Source: Heracleum sosnowskyi (taxonomy: Eukaryota > Streptophyta > Magnoliopsida > Apiales > Apiaceae). From it: 64,000 nt of DNA. The translations under genes and the position numbers were made by a program. Positions 57,701 to 64,000 of the stretch are shown in pieces. Where the stretch lies: contig CM061242.1 of NCBI GenBank assembly GCA_030848705.1, forward strand, positions 126,862,757 to 126,926,756, given 5' to 3'. The stretch's first letter is position 1. Each line of letters opens with the position of its first letter. The notes under the pieces were generated by a model. The model saw only the letters and a program-made list of their open reading frames with translations. It searched no databases and was not told the origin of the DNA.

Positions 57701-58135
57701 AAGATAGACAGAAAAAGTACAAGTGGAAGCTGTCAATTCTTAGGTGACAGATTGGTTTCTTGGTATAGCAAGAAACAGAAGTCAATTTCCACATCCACTG
57801 CAGAAGCAGAGTATATAGCAGCTGGTAGCTGTTGTGCACAGATTCTATGGATGAAGAATCAGTTGCTGGATTATGGTTTGAGGTACTCTAAAATACCTAT
57901 TTTCTGTGATAACCAAAGTGCTATTGCTATGACAGGTAATCCAGTACAGCACTCCATGACAAAGCACATCAGCATAAGATATCATTTTATCAGAGAACAT
58001 GTGGAAGAAGGAAACATTGAGCTTCATTTTGTGTCTACAGACCAACAACTTGCAGATATCTTCACCAAACCTTTGAGTGAAGCTACTTTTACAAGATTGG
58101 TAAATGAACTTGGAATGATCTCTGGTTTCGACTAG
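54797..58135 (+). CDS. pol of element B: protease, integrase, reverse transcriptase, RNase H
   Basis: 1112 codons, open from just behind a TGA at 54794-54796. The first codon is TTG, so the true product must join to gag or start inside. In order: protease DSGCSGHMTG (about 12), integrase zinc region (WHKKLSHLNL ... CDSCQ), integrase core with HVDLFGP, IRSDNGTEFRN and VVERKNRT (D, D, E), and reverse transcriptase with TKWVFRNK, QMDVKSAFLNG and YVDDIIFGS (near 800). RNase H follows with STAEAEYIAAGSC and CDNQSAIAMTG, ending MISGFD. All catalytic residues seem present. Between integrase and RT is a hypervariable part with repeated NSDEA. Confidence 0.92.
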   Translation: MQGIKESTLILDSGCSGHMTGNKALLSDFKEKAGPKVSYGDGNIGHTLGYGNINLGSVIITNVALVSGLKHNLLSVSQICDRGNHVDFYTEYCEVISKSTGKVVLVGHRRNNIYEASLVTNSDGKTVCLTARMSNEESWNWHKKLSHLNLNNINELIRKDLVRGLPKSILSLDGLCDSCQKAKQRKSSFKSKSESSVVEPYHLLHVDLFGPVNVMSMGRKKYALVIVDEYTRYTWVYFLSKKDETAQTLMDHVNLLDKGSQHKVKIIRSDNGTEFRNSIMEAFCKEIGVKQEFSAPGTPQQNGVVERKNRTLIEAARTMLDEAKLPTYFWAEAVQTACFTQNATLINKHGKTPYEMVKNKKPNLKYFHIFGCKCFVLKTHPEQLTKFELKADEGIFVGYPLSTKAFRVYNLRTKVIMESIHVSFDDKKITGLDDLDGYDQLRFENEGLLSDDVNSDEAVPTNSDEAVLTNSDEAYSEPLLVNTGETGNSQIEQNREPVEGEREEAQQDTASESVEETDSNSDSSNSEPSNSGGASDTAESQHMNQESMDQRGGSNNDARNHLPTARKWTQAHTPDLIIGDPDASVRTRSATNNECLYHAFLSQTEPKKVEEALQDANWITAMQEELNEFERNEVWTLVPRPKNRSIVGTKWVFRNKTDSEGVITRNKARLVTKGYSQQEGIDYDETFAPVARLEAMRIFLAYAAHKKFKVFQMDVKSAFLNGKLEEEVFVEQPPGFVDPKHPDYVYRLDKALYGLKQAPRAWYETLAQFLLESGFTRGTIDKTLFYFNSGDDLLLVQIYVDDIIFGSTNDKLCKKFAKLMQSRYQMSMMGELSYFLGLQVKQTDDGIFINQAKYTRNLLKKFGMLDSSSATTPMATATKLDKDTGASVDMTNYRGMIGSLLYLTSSRPDIMYATCLCARYQADPREPHLTAVKRIFKYLKGTITLGLWYPRESEFKLIGYSDADFAGCKIDRKSTSGSCQFLGDRLVSWYSKKQKSISTSTAEAEYIAAGSCCAQILWMKNQLLDYGLRYSKIPIFCDNQSAIAMTGNPVQHSMTKHISIRYHFIREHVEEGNIELHFVSTDQQLADIFTKPLSEATFTRLVNELGMISGFD

Positions 58136-59559
58136 AGATACGGGTTAGACTCAAAAACTATACATGTTTGATTTTTTTTATGCTCATGATTCCTTGCATG
58201 TATTAACTGTTATGAGTACCAGTATCATAAACTCTGAAAGTAAACTCTGCTGCTAAACTTTGTTAGTCATAAAGTGTTGGTCATACTCTGATAGTAAGAG
58301 TCTAATGCTATACTCTGATTGTAATTTTGTCTGAAACATATGGACCAATGAAGAAATTTGTATGAGGCATAATTCTCAGTAAGTAATTATGAATCCTTAA
58401 GAGTTATATAGATTCTGATCTCAAATATGTGCAGTAAGTTAACACAGCATGATACTGTCTCTATATTTATAGCATCTCTTAGTTTATTGATCCTATACAC
58501 TGAGTCTGTATTAGCTGTTTGCATTTTCTCTCATAAATTAATTATATTAACTGATGAAAAGTCTAAACTCTGATTATTAATTGCAAATCATTCACCCTCA
58601 AATCAAAAGATGCCAAACAAAGCACAAATTCCTTTGAGATCATGTTGTGCCTAGGAAGATCCAGGAACTTATTGTATGAAATAAGGGCTAAAATCTTTGA
58701 TTTTTGGTGACTAGTGCCAACCACTGATTACTGGAAAAATAAAAATAAAAAAATAAAAAATAAAAAATAAAATAAAATAAAATAAAATAAAATATCTATA
58801 CAGGGGGTGAAAAATAAAAGATATATCCAAATGAAAGGATATCAGTATTACAGAGTTTAGATATAAAATCAGATTTTATTTTATACATGAGAGTTTAGGC
58901 AACCAGTTTTTTTTACTACTTAAGTATGTGGATTTTATGCACTTTGAGATGATCTAAATATTTGATTTCGGTAAACTCTGCTATAGCACACACATATTTT
59001 CACACCTGTACAGTTTGAGAAAAGAGTTTATTGACAAAGAAGGACAAATGGTAAACACTGATGTATTGTGTGAAATACGCCGAGGTAATTTAATTTTAAT
59101 CTCTGATGATTAAAATAAATTTTATTGGTTTCAGACATTTTATAATTTTGAGATTAGACATTTGTTTTGAAATTCAAAAGAGTATGATAACAAACAGTTC
59201 ATATTTGTATTAAACAGAGAAGAGAGAGATTAAGTATTTTGAACAATGTGACATGCGGTAATTATGGCTATTTTTACTGCGCGTGTGTATTGGAAGTTGT
59301 TACATACAGCTGTCAGCATATGCACGTTTGACATCTGTCCCACTCACACACTTTTCAAAGAAGCCTGCTGTGTGTAGTAATGATTAAAACGTTTGAGTTT
59401 TAATCTTCACAGTTATTATTTAAATATACTACACATAAACGGTTCAATCTTTTACACACCTCAACTTTTCATAAGCTTTTACTCACACACATTGTCTCAA
59501 ACACTTTCACTGCATACACTATAATCTATTCTCTGTTTGTTTTCTTCTAAACTGTTCTA
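58136..59559 (+). other. Spacer between pol and extra ORF of element B
   Basis: No long frame. It holds several AAACTCTG motifs, an A-rich microsatellite and, in the last 150 bp, gene-like features. These are a TATA-like 'tatttaaatatac' at about 59416 and a C/T-rich leader with many 'cacacac' and 'ttctc' runs up to ATGGCT at 59560. Confidence 0.6.
58731..58795. repeat. A-rich (TAAAA)n microsatellite
   Basis: Successive AAAAAT and AAAAT units, a simple repeat in the spacer of element B. Confidence 0.85.
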
Positions 59560-62500
59560 ATGGCTACAACAATGTTTATTGCTTCCGGGTTAGAATTTGT
59601 TCCTAACAATTACTCAGCTCCTTTAGCAAATGAGAACGCACCGGAGGCGTTTCATTTGATTCAGAGTTTCTTGTCAAACTCTGATATCGGCACTGCTCTC
59701 ACCGCACCGTCGAAGTTGTCTGCGTCACAAATAAGGACTTTTTGGCAGACAGGTACTTATGATGATGGAGGAGAGTCTGGATCTCCATCTATCATTTTTG
59801 AGGTTCAAGGAGAAGAATTTATTGTTACTTCTACTACTGTTCGTGATGCTTTGGGTCTTGAAGATTTCAATGCATTCACAACTGTTGGAGACTTTGAGTT
59901 AGTCAGAATGATGAGGGAGATAGGATACTCTGGACCTTTGTCAAAGATAGGTCAACTCAAAAGGCCTCTTTTGCGCAAGGAATGGAGTTTCTTTTTCGAT
60001 TGCATTACTCGGGCTTTTGGAAAGAAGTGCACGAATTGGGATGCGATTCCCACGGATAGTCTACAGATCGGGTATTCTCTTCTCTATGGCAGTCAATTTG
60101 ATGTTGCTAGATTAGTTTTAACTAATATTGGTGAGAAAATGCTAGAGAATAGAAATGTTGTTTATTTCTCTAGATTTTGTCAATTGATATTCAATTTTTG
60201 CTGCCCTAATGTTGAGATTGTAGAGGATGATGTTATCCTCTCATTTAAATTGCATAAACGCATATTTTCTGATCTCACTAACAAGGATAACAAGAAAGGA
60301 GATGTTGGTGTGTTACTGTTGCCTGAGTCTGTGCAACAATTCTTGGTAAACTTACAACAACAACAACAACCACAACTGGCAAACACTGAAGCTGGACCTT
60401 CTGTGTCTCAACCACAAAGGTCACAGAAATCTAAAGAGAGGGCTGTTAAGTCTGTCAGGATAAACACTGAAGCTGGGGCATCAAATGCTGATGATATGCC
60501 TCAGAAGAGAAGAATGAAGAAAAGAAGAGCCAATAGGGCAAAGTCTGCTATTGTTGATGAAGAGACTGAAACTGATGAAGAAACTCTTCATCAGAGAAAA
60601 AGAAGATTGGTAGCAGCACATTTGTTTGGTGCTGGGAATATCTCTTCCAATGTTGTTGATGATCTTGAGATTCCAGATGATGAAGCTGTTCCTGAGGACA
60701 GAGTTTTTATGGAGACTGTTTTTCAAGATGAAGCTCCTACATCAAATGCTGATGATGTAGTTGAGGAAGCTGGACCTGAAGATGCAGATGAAGCTCCTGA
60801 AATTCTTGTTCAGGAGGCTACAGAAAATGTTGAGGCTGAGATTTTTGAGCCACAGGGATGTGATATGGATTTTGAAGCTCACAACTCTGTAAACTCTGAT
60901 CATCTTGAAGTTTTTGATGAAACAGAGGGTGTGGAAGCTGATCAAGACACAGTTATTCTTGAAGATTCTTTGGCTACCCACACAGAGATTCTATCTGTTA
61001 CTCACCAGGTAATTGAAGAGGGTGAGGAAGTTGATCATACTTTAGCTGCTACAACTATAGAAACTGTTGCTAAAAATCCTGATGTTGCTGATAAGGATGC
61101 AACAGAGAATGTTCCTGTTGAAGCAGAGTTTGTTATAAACTCTGAGGATGTTATTGTTCTTGACGCTCTACAACAATCTGTTGTTGAGATAGTAACAAAA
61201 GAAGCAGAGTTCCTGCATACTGCAAACTCTGAGATTCCAGAACCTGATGCTGAAATATTCCTGCAGAAAATACAGCAGAGAATGATAATGATACTGATAG
61301 TTCTGATCATTCTCAAGAGGAGTTATTTGAGAGTCAAGCAAACTCTGATGAGCTAAGAGAGGTCAATCGAGCTACAGCTGAGCATTTTCAAGATATGTAC
61401 TACAATAGATGGGCTGCTGCAGATTGTATCTTTTCAGCACAGAGGGCTGCTGATTTTCTTGGAGATTCTGTGAAGACAATTTCAAGTCCTGATATTCTTA
61501 CAAGTCTGAAGGCTACTGTGATTCAAATTAAATCTCTCCACAACAGATTTGATGAGTCTCATAAGGAAGTCACTGCTTTGAGGAATGAAGTTAGTCTGAG
61601 AGATCTCACTCTGAAGAATGATAGGACTTACTACAATTCCATGTTCAAGAAGCAAGCTAAGGACTCTGATGACATTCAGAAGAGGCTTGGGAAAGTTGAG
61701 GACAACCAGACTGCTATGTCTGCCCAACTGACATCAATTTTTAATGCAATTGAGTTGTTGACATCAGTACTACTTTCTGATGATGTCAAAAAGGGGGAGA
61801 GTGTACCAAGTGACAAATGCAAAGACACTCAAACTCTGAGACGGAGGGATGATGGTAATGATGGTGGAAACAAGGGAGGAGATGGAAAGAGCTTAAGATC
61901 AAATGATGATAGAAGACTACTTTCAAGAAGATCAAACTCTGATAAAAGATCAAACTCTGGAAAGGGACATGTAAACTCTGCCAGTGGTTCAAGATACAAA
62001 AGTTTGATAATCTCTGATAAGCCATCTACTGATGAGGAAATTGCTGCTAAGATGTTTATGGCAGAACATGGAAAAGGTATTTCAATTGAAGATATCCAAG
62101 CTGAAGAACAAATGCTTGCTGAGGAACACAAGAAGAATGTTGAAGCTGGAATCTACAAGAAGAAGGAAATCAAGGCTCCTAGAAAGAAAGAAAAAGGAAT
62201 TGTTATCAAAGAGAATGTAAACTCTGATCAGAGTTTACAGTACTCAAGGAGGCCTGTGATTAATAATGATGACAAAGGAAAAGGTAAACTGGTAGAAGAA
62301 GAACAGTTACCTAAGAAGATTTATTCAACCTCTGACATTGCTCAAGTTGAAACAAGATTAGCTAAATCAACCTCTGACGCTGCTCAAGTTGATGTTTCTA
62401 CTAAAGTTATGACAACCTCTGACGTTGCTCAAGTTGTACAGAAATCTACACAACTTTCAGGATTCACCAAACCTAAAATTCTTGAAGACTTAAAGCTTGA

Positions 62501-63219
62501 AGCTGTGAAATTCTCAGAAACCAGAACTGTATTGGGAAAAGAAGCTTTTGATAAATCTGGACTGGGATCACACAGAGAGAGAAGAACAAAGAACAGATCT
62601 CAAGATAATTTTTCACTGGCAGAACCTGGTATTGGGGTTACACAAGAAAACCTTGATAAGTTAGAATCTGTTCAGTTGATTTTTCACAGAATATTGAAGA
62701 AGCAGTTTTTGTTATACTTCATGAGTGATGGAAGAGTTTATAAAGTTGGAGAATCTGATGTTAATCTCAAATCATGGGAAGAACTGGAGTATGTACTTTA
62801 TCTTTTAAAAGTCAAAAACATATATACTCATGATGTTGCTCAAGTGTTGAGAGAAAAGATGCTGAGATCTAAAGCTATGCTTGGAGGAGGAGTATCAAGT
62901 GTCTACATTCCAAAGTATAGGGATCATACTGGAAAGTTGGTGGAAATGAAGAAAAATAGTGCTAGATTCAGGAATGCACTAAATAAGAAAGTTCTAGAGT
63001 TCAATCTAGAGTCTGATAAGGCTTTTTTATATCAGACTTGGCAATGAAATGAACAAGAACAGCATCTATTCTTTAAGGGCTGCCATTTATCAAATTGGTG
63101 AAGATGAACCAGAATTGAAGGAGCTGAAGAAGGATATGATTGCTGAACTAGATCGAGCTGAGAGAAAGCTGCTGATTGATTATCTCAGGACAGTACCTGA
63201 TATTGAAGAAGTCAAGTAA
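59560..63219 (+). pseudogene. Extra ORF behind pol in element B, two frameshifts
   Basis: The first frame (59560-61356) starts MATTMFIASGLEFVPNN. It has the same N-terminal domain as in element A (IGYSGPLSKIGQLK, LLRKEWSFFFDCITRA, YFSRF), a Gln run, a basic nuclear-localisation-like run KRRMKKRRANRAK (around 310-325) and a long acidic region. An extra AT near 61257 shifts to the second frame (61395-63047). That frame has a coiled-coil-like stretch and a Ser/Asp-rich part with NSD repeats and three TSDVAQV-like repeats. A change in the T6 run near 63023-63028 shifts again to a short third frame (ATG at 63049, stop 63217-63219; AELDRAERKLLIDYL) that ends 147 bp before the polypurine tract. The function is unknown. 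Confidence 0.7.
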
Positions 63220-63366
63220 AGTCTGACTGTAAGTTTTTATGTTTTCTATTCTAAGTTAAATTTAAACTCTGTTTTAAAATTAAACTCTGACATATTTTAA
63301 ACACTGCATTTGTTATATGTTTTGACATCATCAATTATCTTTTTAACTTGTACATTTTTATTATGA

Positions 63367-63382
63367 ACAAGTTGGGGGAGAT
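63367..63382 (+). other. Polypurine tract of element B
   Basis: aacaagttgggggagat directly before the 3' LTR. Confidence 0.9.
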
Positions 63383-63920
63383 TGTTAGATATAATTGCTG
63401 ACGTTTGTTCATCAGTGTTTAAGTCCCAGGTACATATCAGAGTTTACATAGAAGCCAGTCAGAGTTTTATAAAGTCTGACTGAGTGAAGAGTTTACATAG
63501 AAGCCGGTCAGAGTTTGTTAAAGTCTGACAGGATGAATTAGCTGTCGGTGCAAAGATAAAGATTCTAGAAGCAATATATTCTGAAGATGGAAAGAAGCAG
63601 AATATATTGATACAACTAAGGAGACTGGACAGAAGACTGAAGCAATCCTTAATTGATAATAATTGTATAGCTAATTTATAGAAGTATCAATTAGATAAGG
63701 ATTGTATGTAACTGTGTACTATATAAACACAGATAGGTTATCCCTAGAAGGGATGCGAACATTGAATATATTATTCTTGTAACCTAGTAGCTCTTTGTGA
63801 TTCATTAACATCACTAAGAGAGAATTATTTAATATAATTCAGTTTGTTGATTTACAAACCTGTGTTCTTAATTGTTATTCTCATACATACTTGATTATAT
63901 ATTGTGTATTCGGCCTAACA
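63383..63920 (+). repeat. 3' LTR of element B
   Basis: 538 bp, five visible differences from the 5' LTR, followed by the target duplication GGGAC. Confidence 0.95.
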
Positions 63921-64000
63921 GGGACATCTATTGAAATTGGCCTGTCTCCCAAGGCAACCTGTAAAGAGTCTGCACAACCTCATGTTCCAACTCATGAGGA
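63921..64000 (+). pseudogene. Continuation of the extra ORF of element A
   Basis: After the duplicated GGGAC the sequence stays open in one frame to the window edge (reads SIEIGLSPKATCK). It continues the frame that was cut at 51854. Confidence 0.7.

Larger units (their letters stand above)
51855..63920 (+). mobile_element. Element B: complete Sirevirus-like Ty1/copia retrotransposon, 12.07 kb, recent
   Basis: LTRs of 538 bp (51855-52392, 63383-63920), TSD GGGAC (51850-51854, 63921-63925), tRNA-Met primer site and polypurine tract are all present. Gag and pol are open; the extra ORF behind pol has two small frameshifts. By eye the LTRs differ at five positions (about 0.9%). At an assumed 1.3e-8 substitutions per site per year this would be roughly 0.4 million years, only an estimate. 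Confidence 0.95.
42161..64000 (+). mobile_element. Element A: Sirevirus-like Ty1/copia retrotransposon, interrupted by element B, runs off the window
   Basis: A 1240-bp LTR, a tRNA-Met-type primer binding site, gag, pol, a long spacer and an extra ORF follow in order. The extra ORF is split at 51854 by element B and goes on at 63921 to the window edge, so the 3' LTR is not in view. Gag and pol carry about ten in-frame stops but only two frameshifts, so the copy is inactive. Confidence 0.85.

Noticed and set aside
63049..63219. Short 56-codon frame as an independent small gene
   Set aside because: Its reading goes on upstream into the extra ORF after a shift in a T6 run, so it is best taken as that ORF's displaced C-terminus.

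Overview
This window is nuclear DNA of a flowering plant, most likely a eudicot. The evidence is AT-rich intergenic sequence, intron-split genes with plant-type splice sites, plant gene families (an F-box protein with an F-box-associated domain, and a TFIIS/SPOC protein) and a dense, nested load of plant transposable elements. The exact species cannot be read from the sequence.

Host genes. There are four. (1) An intronless F-box gene lies at 3856-4941 (+). (2) A small signal peptidase complex subunit 1 gene has its CDS at 6430-6705 (-), with a 5'UTR intron running to about 7982. (3) A 13-exon gene for DNA polymerase epsilon subunit 2 (DPB2) lies at 24794-30900 (-). All its exons could be joined in frame to 528 residues. 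(4) A TFIIS-M/SPOC-domain gene lies at 33103-38343 (-), with four coding exons, 1124 residues, and a 5'UTR exon near 39.6 kb. The F-box and SPCS1 genes sit in a local duplication: each has one intact and one broken copy, and opposite members were lost in the two halves.

Mobile DNA, left to right. A Helitron end (1-903) is followed by a terminal-inverted-repeat element (915-2021). A non-autonomous Ty3/gypsy-type LTR element (8375-14805, TSD TATAC) encodes only gag and protease-like sequence and carries three tandem-repeat arrays in place of RT and integrase. A hAT-like element (15298-15991) contains a Helitron fragment. A broken L1-type LINE lies at 16770-22106 (-), with an 18-bp TSD. A second hAT-like element (23028-24612) contains a complete 1016-bp Helitron, and a third TIR element lies at 31167-31721. 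From 40.95 kb to the right edge lie Sirevirus-like Ty1/copia elements: the tail of one copy, a 1240-bp LTR it shares with element A, then element A, which is rich in stop codons. Inserted in A's extra ORF is the young element B (51855-63920, TSD GGGAC, LTRs about 99% identical), with gag and pol open.

Most notable points. Two introns of DPB2 have the hallmarks of U12-type (minor spliceosome) introns, one of them with AT-AC ends. A 190-bp triplication in DPB2 intron 1 copies the real 3' splice site. Both Sirevirus-like elements carry a large extra ORF behind pol with a gene-like leader. Each also has its own short motif scattered at high density through its noncoding and weakly constrained coding parts. 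All positions and alignments were worked out by eye.
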